From positions 266,501-330,500 of the forward strand of contig OX345641.1 of NCBI GenBank assembly GCA_947044365.1: a DNA stretch of 64,000 bases, read 5' to 3'. Under the pieces are notes generated by a model. The model was given only the letters and a program-made list of their open reading frames with translations, made no database searches and was not told the DNA's origin. Made by a program: the position numbers and the translations under genes. This DNA is from Petrosia ficiformis (lineage: Eukaryota > Porifera > Demospongiae > Haplosclerida > Petrosiidae). Below are positions 49,101 to 58,253 of the stretch, piece after piece (within the stretch, counting starts at the first letter, position 1; the number at the start of each line of letters is the position of its first letter).

Positions 49101-50301
49101 AATGGATAGATGAATAGATGGGTGGATGAATAGATGAATGGGTGGATCGTTGGATGAATGGTCAGTTGGATGAACGGATGGTTGGATGAATGAATGGTTG
49201 GGTGAATAACCAAGAAGTGAAAGTAGATGGAAGAAGGTGTATGGATAGATAGTTAAATAGATAGAGCCTAAGGATACTAGGATAAAAGGATGAATGGTAT
49301 ATTATAGATTAACAAAGATATGTCATTTGATATATGAATACATACGTTCCATCAGCTGAGTATTGTACTTCCATTATAGCTCCTTGGTGTCCTTTCAATA
49401 CACAATAATTTTCACACTCTCCATAAACTTTCCAAAGGTCTGAACAAATAGACAGACAGATGGAGTTATAAATATATGGAGAGATAGATAAAAACAAGAA
49501 AGTTGTAATACAGAACATACATATGCCTAGTATATACACATACATACATATTAGACGTTCATAGGAACCAGATAACAGATATGGCTAGTATATACACATA
49601 CATACATATTAGACATTCATAGGAACCAGATAACAGATATGCCTAGTATATACACATACATACATATTAGACGTTCATAGGAACCAGATAACAGATATGC
49701 CTAGTATATGCACATACATACATATTAGACGTTCATAGGAACCAGATAACCGATATGCCTAGTATATACACATACATACATATTAGACATTCATAGGAAC
49801 CAGATAACAGATATGCCTAGTATATACACATACATACATATTAGACGTTCATAGGAACCAGATAACAGATATGCCTAGTATATGCACATACATACATATT
49901 AGACATTCATAGGAACCAGATAACCGATATGCCTAGTATATACACATACATACATATTAGACGTTCATAAGAACCAGATGCTAATGAGCCACCATCAGGA
50001 CTGAACTTAGCAGAGAATACTTCACCCTATAAGAAAGATGAATAATACAATCAACACAAAAAACTCACACTCACCTCATGACCAAATAAACGCATTATTG
50101 GAGCATCTAATGAGGATGTCCTCCTGGGCCCCTGAAATAATTTAATAAATTAGTAATATAATTTTTACTATGTGACAGCCTTACAGTTGGAATAAGAGCC
50201 TGCTTATGTGGATCTCCTCGAAATGGGTGAGGTATTAATTGTTGTCTCTGAAGAGGCATCATGGCCCCTGACATTCCTGGATTAAAAGAAGTATAAGCCA
50301 T
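37142..50301 (-). CDS. SNRNP40: U5 snRNP 40 kDa WD40 protein (SNRNP40), 3' end not found
   Basis: Seven-bladed WD40 component of the U5 snRNP/tri-snRNP that associates with PRP8 in the spliceosome. Minus-strand exons: 50301-50185, 50131-50075, 50026-49954, 49439-49346, 49052-48887, 47524-47402, 47113-46993, 40697-40615, 37486-37425, 37245-37142. Phases agree throughout and give 333 codons plus one base; the human protein is 357, so only a short last exon is missing. Signatures: [125 protein letters not shown]. The ATG at 50301 was chosen because the upstream in-frame codon at 50322 is GTG. Intron 7 is 6.3 kb and full of satellites. Head-to-head with GGT. Confidence 0.93.
37270..37400. repeat. 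(GAGACA)n purine-rich tract
   Basis: Imperfect GAGACAGA/GAGAGACA lies in the 179-bp intron between SNRNP40 exons 9 and 10. Read on the sense strand it is a TCTCTGTC polypyrimidine tract upstream of the exon 10 acceptor. Confidence 0.9.
37804..37934. mobile_element. short element related to the 301-845 TA element (tentative)
   Basis: Ends read TACCGTACAG and TACGGTAG, with internal TTTTCGTGGGGTTCTAG, CTCACGAAAATTT and GGGTGGAG words, like the ends and sub-terminal parts of 301-845. There is no ORF. The family link rests on word similarity only. Confidence 0.4.
37985..38205. repeat. (TATG)n array with repeated GTACGTACGTATATATGCATG edges
   Basis: A run of about 30 TATG units is bounded on each side by the direct repeat TGTACGTACGTATATATGCA followed by TGCATGCATGCA. 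Self-complementary alternating purine-pyrimidine DNA; it could adopt hairpin or Z-like structure. Frames here are artefacts. Confidence 0.95.
38524..38685. mobile_element. 162-bp MITE, copy 1 (AGTGGTG ends)
   Basis: Left end AGTGGTGAGGAAACATTGAG and right end GGCTGTTTCGACACCACT are inverted. The interior ACCGGACATTTTGGCATATT ... TTTACCGGACATTCACTTGA matches the copy at 47902-48063 at about 85-90% by eye. Confidence 0.8.
38935..39265. repeat. double local duplication of an interspersed repeat
   Basis: A 54-bp piece (CTACAGCTTGACTCTTCTAC ... GCTAGAACG) occurs twice, directly followed by two near-identical 117-bp copies of CTAGTTCCTGTACCCATTAA ... AACACGTTGGAAAAGAA. The 117-bp piece belongs to the family at 16745-17105 and 22295-22475. 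Confidence 0.85.
39600..40480. repeat. 36-bp satellite (TATGTTGAGTATAATACTAT)n
   Basis: About 23 units of TATGTTGAGTATAATACTAT plus ACATACATATATATAT. A few units have CCATAC or CATGTATA variants, and a sub-block with CCATAC at about 39965-40095 shows local homogenisation. Being a multiple of three, the period gives 12-residue repeat peptides on both strands, which I regard as artefacts. Confidence 0.95.
40745..41000. repeat. 68-bp array 1 (about 4 units)
   Basis: Unit GAGTTACAGTATAATCATG-TATTAACATTATGATATTAA-ACTATACACTATAGTACATA-TAAGTTATT. Same orientation as the array at 46385-46940. Confidence 0.9.
43560..44350. repeat. 68-bp array 2, inverted (about 11-12 units)
   Basis: Reverse complement of arrays 1 and 3. 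Variants TGTATAGTTTAATGTC and TATATAGTTTAATATC recur every third unit, so the array grew in three-unit blocks of about 204 bp. It ends at 44350 in the CTCAATAATGAAGTAATGG flank of the dispersed repeat. Confidence 0.92.
44655..45060. repeat. 50-bp array (TTTTAGCTAACTAAACTATA)n
   Basis: About seven units of GACTTTTAGCTAACTAAACT-ATAACTAAACCCCTTTTAGT-AAGATATTGT. Every third or fourth unit has the longer GACTTAGCTAACTATAACTA variant, so a multi-unit block duplicated. Single copies of the same words occur throughout the window (10590-10640, 13900-13990, 36770-36890). Confidence 0.9.
46196..46352. mobile_element. possible short inverted-repeat element
   Basis: Starts GCAGGGCGGGAAATAAG and ends CACTGTTGTTTCCCACT, roughly inverted. 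Inside, TCTGGTGAGCAATT and TTTGGTGCTCAAATGAG are arranged like an old MITE. No target duplication was resolved. Confidence 0.4.
46385..46940. repeat. 68-bp array 3 (about 8 units)
   Basis: Nearly identical units, same orientation as array 1, ending 50 bp before SNRNP40 exon 7. Confidence 0.92.
47155..47400. repeat. 35-bp repeat next to SNRNP40 exon 6
   Basis: About six units of ACATGTACATACCCTACCTA-TCTAATATACCTATT fill the short intron between exons 6 and 7. Confidence 0.9.
47902..48063. mobile_element. 162-bp MITE, copy 2
   Basis: Left GAGGGTGTGGAAACATTGA and right GGCTGTTTCCACACCACTGG are inverted; the interior aligns along its length with 38524-38685. Both copies sit in SNRNP40 introns in the same direction. 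Confidence 0.8.
48160..48752. mobile_element. element with about 80-bp terminal inverted repeats
   Basis: Left 48160-48245 (TAGTCTCGTCCCCAGCTGCA ... TTGTGCTGAGTCGGCATG) is mirrored at 48668-48752 (CATGCTGAGTCAGCACAACC ... GTGTGGCTGGAGATGAGACT) at about 80-85%. The 420-bp interior has one conserved-looking frame (about 48315-48560: [15 protein letters not shown], then [17 protein letters not shown]) interrupted by an early stop. It resembles the short N-terminal zinc-finger ORFs of transposon derivatives, but no transposase is present. Confidence 0.65.
49530..49980. repeat. 58-bp array, eight copies, made from the end of SNRNP40 exon 3
   Basis: Units of ACATACATACATATTAGACG-TTCATAGGAACCAGATAACA-GATATGCCTAGTATATAC fall about every 58 bp (ATTAGAC near 49549, 49606, 49668, 49725, 49783, 49841, 49898, 49956). 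The last, at 49954-49980, is the real exon 3 end and donor. All other copies are intronic. Confidence 0.95.
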
Positions 50302-50388
50302 TTCAAATGTAGTATTCAGCACGTTGGGTCAGTAAAGGGTTAATAATAAAAAGCCCGCCCATAATAATTATATAGCCACGCCCTCAAG
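50302..50388. promoter_or_regulatory. 87-bp bidirectional promoter, SNRNP40 / GGT
   Basis: Start codons of two divergently oriented genes are 87 bp apart. The gap includes GTTGGGTCAGTAAAGGGTTA, a GC-richer AAGCCCGCCC and a TATATAG stretch near the GGT start. Unless there are upstream non-coding exons, both core promoters must share this space. Confidence 0.6.
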
Positions 50389-50884
50389 ATGGCGTGTGCT
50401 GTGAAGTACACTAAAGTCAATGTTGAAGAAGCCACTGAAGATACATGTTCTTCCAGTTTTAAAGAAGAAGACACATATATTGAAGATGAAGAAACAGTTA
50501 GAAATAGAGATACAATTGAACTAATTCATATTCCAAAAGACGAGCAGTCCACTCCAGAAGGGAAATCCTTCTGGAGATCTCAAACCTGTCCTTGTAATGG
50601 AAAATATCGATGTTCTGTTTATTCATGGAAATTTATAATATGTGGTATAATAGTATTCACTATTAGTGTTACTATATCATTAATAATTGCATTATTACTT
50701 AAGGAGCCTTCACAAAGTGGATATGGTATGTTAGTTGTGATGAATAGCTACATATGAATGTGCACATGTATGTATGTGATTACATGCATAGTATTACATA
50801 CATACATATAAACATACACACATATGCATATACACATACAGACATCCATACATACATACATATATGCATACATATATGCATACA

Positions 50885-50918
<34 letters not shown>

Positions 50919-53900
50919 CATACATACACATATCACATACACATATACATATATACATACACATACATACACATATACATATATACAGGTGGAGTAGCTA
51001 CAGGTGGAGTAGCTACAGATGTTCCTGTATGTTCAGAAATGAGTGGACATATTTTAGAAAATGGAGGATCGTCAGTAGATGCGGCTATAACTGCAATGTT
51101 ATGTGTGGGCGTGGTGAATGCTGAGTCATCTGGAATAGGAGGGTATGTATGTACACATGTATGTGTGTATGTGTGTATGTATGTATGCATGTATGTATGT
51201 ATGTATGCATGTATGTATGTATGTATTAATGTATGTACATGTATGTATGTTTATACATGTATGTGTGTATGTATTAATGTATGTATGTATGTGTGTGTGT
51301 ATTAATATATATGTATGTATGTGTGTATGTATTAATGTACATGTATGTATGTATGTACATGTATGTATGTATGCATGTATGTATGCATGTATGTATGTAT
51401 GTATGTATGTATGTGTGTATGTATTAATATATATGTATGTATGTGTGTATGTATTAATGTACATGTATGTATGTATGTACATGTATGTATGTATGCATGT
51501 ATGTATGCATGTATGTATGTATGTATGTATGTATGTATGTGTGTATGTATTAATATATATGTATGTATGTGTGTATGTATTAATGTACATGTATGTATGT
51601 ATGTACATGTATGTATGTATGCATGTATGTATGTATGTATGTATGTATTAATATATATGTATGTATGTGTGTATGTATTAATGTACATGTATGTATGTAT
51701 GTATGTATGTATGTATGTATGCATGTATGTATGTATGTATGTATGTATGTATGTATGTATGTATGTATGTATGTATATATGTATGTATGTATGTATGCAT
51801 GTATGTATGTATGTATGTATGTATATGCATGTAGATTTATTTACATATCATTGATGTATAACTATGTATAACTATATATAACTATATACAAGAATGTATT
51901 ATATTATTTATATACTAGTGGTGGATTTATGTTAGTTTATGATCCATCAAATCAAACAACACTTACAATTGATTTTCGTGAAGTAGCTCCGTTGAAATCT
52001 TCAATTAATATGTTTAATGGAAATAGTAATCTCTCAAAGATAGTAAGAAAATGTTGTTAGCAATTCTTTCTGTTTCTACCACTCACTACCTCTCATCCTC
52101 CATTGCTCTGCATCACTGCCCTCTCTCTCTGTTTCTTTGTCTCTCTCTTCCTAAGGGAGGTCTCTCTGTTGCTATACCTGGTGAACTAGCAGGAATGAAG
52201 AAGGCTCATGATATGTTTGGAAGGCAAGTCAATCAAATATAATAATTAGTTTATTATATTTTATGAGGATCTCTTGTAGGTTACCATGGAAACAGTTATT
52301 TGAACCTGTTATTAATTTAGCAAGAGATGGATTTGAAATGACTAATCATTCAGGTTAATTAACACAGGAGCTGTAACCATGGTGATAACTATGAATAATT
52401 ATTTCATTCTCTTAGCATTTGCTGTTCGTAAAGTTGAAATTTACTTATCCACAAATAAATTATTTCGAGAGTGGTATTATAATAATGACTCATTAAAGAC
52501 ATCAGGTGATATTATCAAGAGACCTGAACTAGGAGACGCTTTAGAAAGAATAGCTAATAATGGTATCAATGAATTTTATAATGGAAGTATCGGTAATGAA
52601 ATAATTAATGAAGTGAGTAATTTTAAAATAGTCCTTTAGTTTGTTGTGACTGCAGATGCAGACTCACTTGTCATTTTGTAATGAATGCATACTAAATTAT
52701 ATATTCGATGTTCAAATTACACATGTATATGATGACGTGTTGACTATATGTACTATAGTATATATATATACTGTAACTCAATAATGAAGTAATGGATTGG
52801 CATAAATAGAAGTATAATTATATAAATATGGAGCAGATAAACAGATTGTTAATCATTATGAACATTCTTCTGACGTCATGGGTGCACGTGAATGACCTTT
52901 AGTTAGTTAACTAAATTATAACCAAAATTATAAGAAATTATATTCAATGTGTAGTCATGCTGTAACTAAAAATGTCATTTGATTACAAAAACATTATTTT
53001 AAACGACTATATATATTTGTAGATACAACAAAATGGAGGTATATTAACAAGAGAGGATCTTCTATCCTATAAACCTCTTTTACTTGAATCAGTAAAGATC
53101 AATTTCTCCGATATTGAGGTACACACCCCTCCTCTACCCTCTGGGGGTCCTGAATTATTATTTATATTGAATGTTATGAAAACATTTGGACTTGACAAGA
53201 AATTAAGAGAAAATAATTTGACATATCAACATCTTGTAGAGGTACATGTAAATACATGAATACATATGTACATACACAATACATGTACTTACATACATAC
53301 ATACATGTACATACACATATACATGTACTTACATACATACATACATACATAAATGTCCATACACATGTACATGTACTTACATACATACATACATGTACAT
53401 GTACATACACGTATACATGTATTTACATGTACATACACATACACACATGCACTCATACATTATTATTTTTATGTACATATTAATTATTTTTTAGAGTTTC
53501 AAATATGCATTTGCTATACGTAGTGAATTAGGTGATCCGTGGTGTTCATCATGTGATAAAGACAAGTTACTATCATTAGAGCACAAGATAATCAGGTGAC
53601 TAATAACTATATGACAGAACTCTCGTTATAAATCTTTCTTTGTTTTAGTAACGAGTATGCAATTTTTATTAACCAATCTATATCCGATAATGCTACATAT
53701 GATATTAATCATTATAACGCATCATATGTTGTTAATGATGCCGGAACATCACATATTAGTATCATAGCTCCTGATGGGATGGCTGTTTCCGTGACAACGT
53801 AAGTATTGTTACACATGTACACACTATTCAATATCAAACACTATAGTAGAGGATTATATTCCTATTAGATCAGTCAACACGTATTTTGGTTCTCAATTAA

Positions 53901-56900
53901 TAACATCATCAGGTATTGTACTAAATAATGAAATGGATGATTTCTCATCTCCTAATGTCACTAATGCATATGGTCTTCACCCATATAAGGTAAATATAAT
54001 GCTAAAGAGTGTGCATTAATTAGAATATATGCTAACATTCACTAATTATTGTTTACATGTCATGTTTTCCTCTTTTATGTATTACGAGATTTCTTGTTTT
54101 TTTCCTACATGTTATTATGTCTACTGGATTTTCCTCTCTGCTCATCCATATATATAATATGTTTTCTGGTAATGTAGTCTGCATGGGATGGCCCATAATA
54201 ATATGTTTTCTGGTAATGTAGTCTGCATGGGATGGTCCAGAATAATATGTTTTCTGGTAATGTAGTCTGCATGAGATGGCCCATAATAATGTGTTTTCTG
54301 GTAATGTAGTCTGCCCAGAATAATATGTTTTCTGGTAATGTAGTCTGCATGAGATGGGCCATAATAATATGTTTTCTGGTAATGTAGTCTGCATGGGATG
54401 GCCCAGAATAATATGTTTTCTGCTAATGTAGTCTGCATGAGATGGCCCATAATAATGTGTTTTCTGCTAATGTAGTCTGCCCAGAATAATATGTTTTCTG
54501 GTAATGTAGTCTGCATGAGATGGCCCAGAATAATATAGTTTCTGGTATTGTAGTCTGCATGAGATGGCCCAGAATAATATGTTTTCTGCTAATGTAGTCT
54601 GCATGAGATGGCCCAGAATAATATATTTTCTGGTATTGTAGTCTGCATGAGATGGCCCATAATAATGTGTTTTCTGCTAATGTAGTCTGCATGGGATGGC
54701 CCAGAATAATATGTTTTCTGCTAATGTAGTCTGCATGGGATGGCCCAGAATAATATGTTTTCTGGTAATATAGTCTGCATGAGATGGCTCAGAATAATAT
54801 GTTTTCTGCTAATGTAGTCTGCATGAGATGGCCCATAATAATGTGTTTTCTGCTAATGTAGTCTGCATGGGATGGCCCAGTTTTCTGGTAATGTAGTCTG
54901 CATGGGATGGCCCAGAATAATATGTTTTCTGCTAATGTAGTCTGCATGAGATGGCCCATAATAATGTGTTTTCTGGTAATGTAGTCTGCCCAGAATAATA
55001 TGTTTTCTGGTAATGTAGTCTGCATGAGATGGCCCAGAATAATATAGTTTCTGGTATTGTAGTCTGCATGAGATGGCCCAGAATAATATGTTTTCTGCTA
55101 ATGTAGTCTGCATGAGATGGCCCAGAATAATATATTTTCTGGTATTGTAGTCTGCATGAGATGGCCCATAATAATGTGTTTTCTGCTAATGTAGTCTGCA
55201 TGGGATGGCCCAGAATAATATGTTTTCTGCTAATGTAGTCTGCATGGGATGGCCCAGAATAATATGTTTTCTGGTAATATAGTCTGCATGAGATGGCTCA
55301 GAATAATATGTTTTCTGCTAATGTAGTCTGCATGAGATGGCCCATAATAATGTGTTTTCTGGTAATGTAGTCTGCATGGGATGGCCCAGTTTTCTGGTAA
55401 TGTAGTCTGCATGGGATGGCCCAGAATAATATGTTTTCTGGTAATGTAGTCTGCATGAGATGGCCCATAATAATGTGTTTTCTGGTAATGTAGTCTGCAT
55501 GGGATGGCCCAGAATAATATGTTTTCTGCTAATGTAGTCTGCATGAGATGGCCCAGAATAATATATTTTCTGGTAATGTAGTCTGCATGAGATGGCCCAG
55601 AATAATATATTTTCTGGTAATGTAGTCTGCATGGGATGGCCCATAATAATGTGTTTTCTGGTAATGTAGTCTGCATGAGATGGCCCAGAATAATATATTT
55701 TCTGGTAATGTAGTCTGCATGAGATGGCCCAGAATAATATGTTTTCTGGTAATGTAGTCTGCATGGGATGGCCCATAATAATGTGTTTTCTGGTAATGTA
55801 GTCTGCATGGGATGGCCCAGAATAATATATTTTCTGGTATTGTAGTCTGCATGAGATGGCCCATAATAATGTGTTTTCTGGTAATGTAGTCTGCATGAGA
55901 TGGCCCAGAATAATATGTTTTCTGGTAATGTAGTCTGCATGGGATGGCCCAGAATAATGTGTTTTCTGGTAATATAGTCTGCATGAGATGGCTCAGAATA
56001 ATGTTTTCTGGTAATGTAGTCTGCATGAGATGGCCCATAATAATGTGTTTTCTGGTAATGTAGTCTGCATGGGATGGCCCAGAATAATATGTTTTCTGGT
56101 AATATAGTCTGCATGAGATGGCTCAGAATAATATGTTTTCTGGTAATGTAGTCTGTATGGGATGGCCCAGAATAATGTGTTTTATGGTAATGTAGTCTGC
56201 ATGAGATGGCCTATGTTTTCTGGTAATGTAGTCTGCATGAGATGGCCTATGTTTTCTGGTAATGTAGTCTGCATGAGATGGCCCAGAATAATATGTTTTC
56301 TGGTAATGTAGTCTGCATGAGATGGCCCATAATAATGTGTTTTCTGGTAATGTAGTCTGCATGGGATGGCCCAGAATAATATGTTTTCTGCTAATGTAGT
56401 CTGCATGAGATGGCCCAGAATAATATATTTTCTGGTAATGTAGTCTGCATGAGATGGCCCAGAATAATATATTTTCTGCTAATGTAGTCTGCATGGGATG
56501 GCCCATAATAATGTGTTTTCTGGTAATGTAGTCTGCATGAGATGGCCCAGAATAATATATTTTCTGGTAATGTAGTCTGCATGAGATGGCCCAGAATAAT
56601 ATATTTTCTGGTAATGTAGTCTGCATGGGATGGCCCATAATAATGTGTTTTCTGGTAATGTAGTCTGCATGAGATGGCCCAGAATAATATATTTTCTGGT
56701 AATGTAGTCTGCATGAGATGGCCCAGAATAAAATGTTTTCTGGTAATGTAGTCTGCATGGGATGGGCCAGAATAATATATGGAGTGTGACTAACAGTACA
56801 TGGAATGGATTTTCAAAGTGTCCAACAGAAACATCTAGACAAAACAATATTTGACCAACAAGTTGTGAATTTGTGTCTAGAAATTAGTTTCCATGAACCA

Positions 56901-58023
56901 GCACTGTTCCCATTTATGACTAAAGTGTAGAGGAATGCTGTAGTACCACACATTTTAACGTACATGTAGTGATCATTTGTACATATATCTATTGTATAGG
57001 CTAATTATATATTTCCAGGGAAACGACCTCTCTCTTCAGATTGTCCTACTATAGCATTGAAGGTACGTCTGTGTATGTCACATGATCATTATAAGGGTAT
57101 CCCCTTCCTGCAATATCACATGCATGATCATAAAATGTACCAAGTCACGTGACAATAGTTGCAGGGGTATCCCCTTTCTACAATATCACATGATCTTATA
57201 AATGTACACATACAAAGTTACATAACGATAGTTTACAGGGGTATCCCCTTTCTACAATATCACATGATCATAATGTTATAATAATACCAAGTCAAGTGAC
57301 AATAGTTGCAGGGGTATCCCCTTTCTGCAATATCACATGATCTTATAAATGTACACATACAAAGTCACATGACGATAGTTTAAAGGGTATCCCTTTACAT
57401 ACATATAGCACGAAGATGGTTTATTATATCCTAAACTGGTCACTGGTGGTTCAGGAGGTACACACATACTAACTGCTAATGCACAAGGTATGTCATGTGA
57501 TAATCACATGATATGTATACCATGATCATGTGTCACATATAGTGATATTGAATGTATTACTTTTTGGTGAGGATATTGAAGATGCAATTGAATCAAGACG
57601 ATTACATCATCAATTAATACCTAATATCATATATCAAGAAGGTGAGTAATTAATTAATCTAATATCAAGTTTAGAGTTAATTAATTAATAATTAATATCA
57701 AGGTGAGAGTTAATTAATTAATAATTAATATCAAGGTGAGAGTTAATTAATTAATAATTAATTAATTAATACCTAATATAGGTGAGAGAATTAATTAATT
57801 TAGTTCTTTAGAAAATTAATTATTTATATATAAATTATGGGTACTATAACTAATTACATATACAGATGGGTATCCCACTGCCATCATATCTTATTTGGAA
57901 TCACTTGGACATAATGTTACCATGGAAACATCATTTGCTGTGATACAGGGAGTGTCGTCAGCAAATGGAACTGTAACAGCTCATTCTGATACCAGGAAAA
58001 ACGGAAGAGCATATACTTTTTAA
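50389..58023 (+). CDS. gamma-glutamyltransferase, type II membrane ectoenzyme (647 aa, 14 exons)
   Basis: Cleaves and transfers the gamma-glutamyl group of extracellular glutathione. Exons: 50389-50725, 50989-51142, 51919-52042, 52156-52223, 52280-52353, 52416-52612, 53023-53241, 53495-53595, 53649-53798, 53869-53989, 57000-57062, 57409-57487, 57543-57641, 57866-58023; phases sum to 648 codons. A cytosolic tail (1-81) precedes one membrane segment (about 82-104, FIICGIIVFTISVTISLII). Motifs: GGSSVDAAITAMLCVGVVN, GIGGGFML, REVAPL, GGLSVAIPGEL, LPWKQLFEP, AGTSHISIIAPDGMAVSVTT (autocleavage/nucleophile Thr about 458), GIVLNNEMDDFSSP, PGKRPLSSDCPT, SRRLHHQLIPN and a SDTRKNGRAYTF end. All key residues are present, so it is likely active. 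Intron 4 uses a GC donor. Intron 10 carries a 2.6-kb satellite. GGT1-like; exact paralogue not assigned. Confidence 0.95.
50754..50985. repeat. (CATA)n/(CACATA)n tract, GGT intron 1
   Basis: Simple repeat fills the 263-bp intron 1 of GGT right up to the exon 2 acceptor. Confidence 0.9.
51143..51835. repeat. (TATG)n satellite with TTAATATATATG units, GGT intron 2
   Basis: TATG runs are punctuated by GTGTGTATGTATTAATATAT and GTATTAATGTACATG blocks in a higher-order period of about 120 bp (e.g. near 51300, 51425, 51550, 51650). Frames through it are artefacts. Confidence 0.95.
53242..53465. repeat. ACATGTACTTACATACATAC tract, GGT intron 7
   Basis: About four 55-bp units of ACATACACATGTACATGTAC plus (TTACATACATAC). 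Confidence 0.9.
54155..56780. repeat. 44-bp satellite, about 60 units, GGT intron 10
   Basis: Unit: TTTTCTGGTAATGTAGTCTG-CATGAGATGGCCCAGAATAA-TATG, with frequent GGTAA/GCTAA, GAGAT/GGGAT and CCAGAA/CCATAA variants and deletions to CCCAGAATAATATG or to short GATGGCCTATG units. Blocks of several hundred bases recur (54420-54790 is nearly repeated at 54930-55320). The unit lacks stops in all minus-strand frames and 44 is not a multiple of 3, so every frame gives the same 44-residue repeat; this is an artefact, not a protein. Confidence 0.97.
57065..57400. repeat. CACATGATC / GGTATCCCCTTTCT repeat, GGT intron 11
   Basis: About four units pair ATCACATGATC with a GACAATAGTTGCAGGGGTAT-CCCCTTTCTGCAATATCAC segment (spacing about 75 bp). 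TCACATGATCA near-palindromes recur. Confidence 0.8.
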
Positions 58024-58030
58024 AAGTGAA

Positions 58031-58036
58031 AATAAA
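58031..58036 (+). terminator. poly(A) signal AATAAA for GGT
   Basis: AATAAA begins 8 nt after the GGT stop (58021-58023), implying a very short 3' UTR. Confidence 0.6.
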
Positions 58037-58106
58037 TGATTTATAACAGCCAGATAATAACTACATGTATTTCTAGTTTTATTGTGATGTATATTATAAT
58101 ATTAAT

Positions 58107-58116
58107 TTTATTTATT
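58107..58116 (-). terminator. overlapping poly(A) signals for UPF3
   Basis: Two overlapping AATAAA words on the minus strand lie about 140 nt beyond the UPF3 stop. The GGT and UPF3 transcripts therefore end within about 80 bp of each other in convergent orientation. Confidence 0.5.
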
Positions 58117-58253
58117 AACAAATCATGTTTATAATTCCTCCATTCATTAATAAGTCACGCCCACTTCCATGTTCATTGAAACTTCCAGCAAATATTGGGT
58201 GGCAAGGGTTGAGATATCTTCAAGATATGGGTTCTAGCTATGTACAAAGGTCA

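Noticed and set aside
50302..50322. An upstream start for SNRNP40 at 50322
   Set aside because: The codon there is GTG on the minus strand; the first ATG in frame is at 50301.
54053..56847. Open frames up to 294 residues with a repeated MQTTLPENILFWAI-type peptide
   Set aside because: The 44-bp satellite unit has no stop in any minus-strand frame; it sits in a GGT intron and all frames give the same peptide in rotation.
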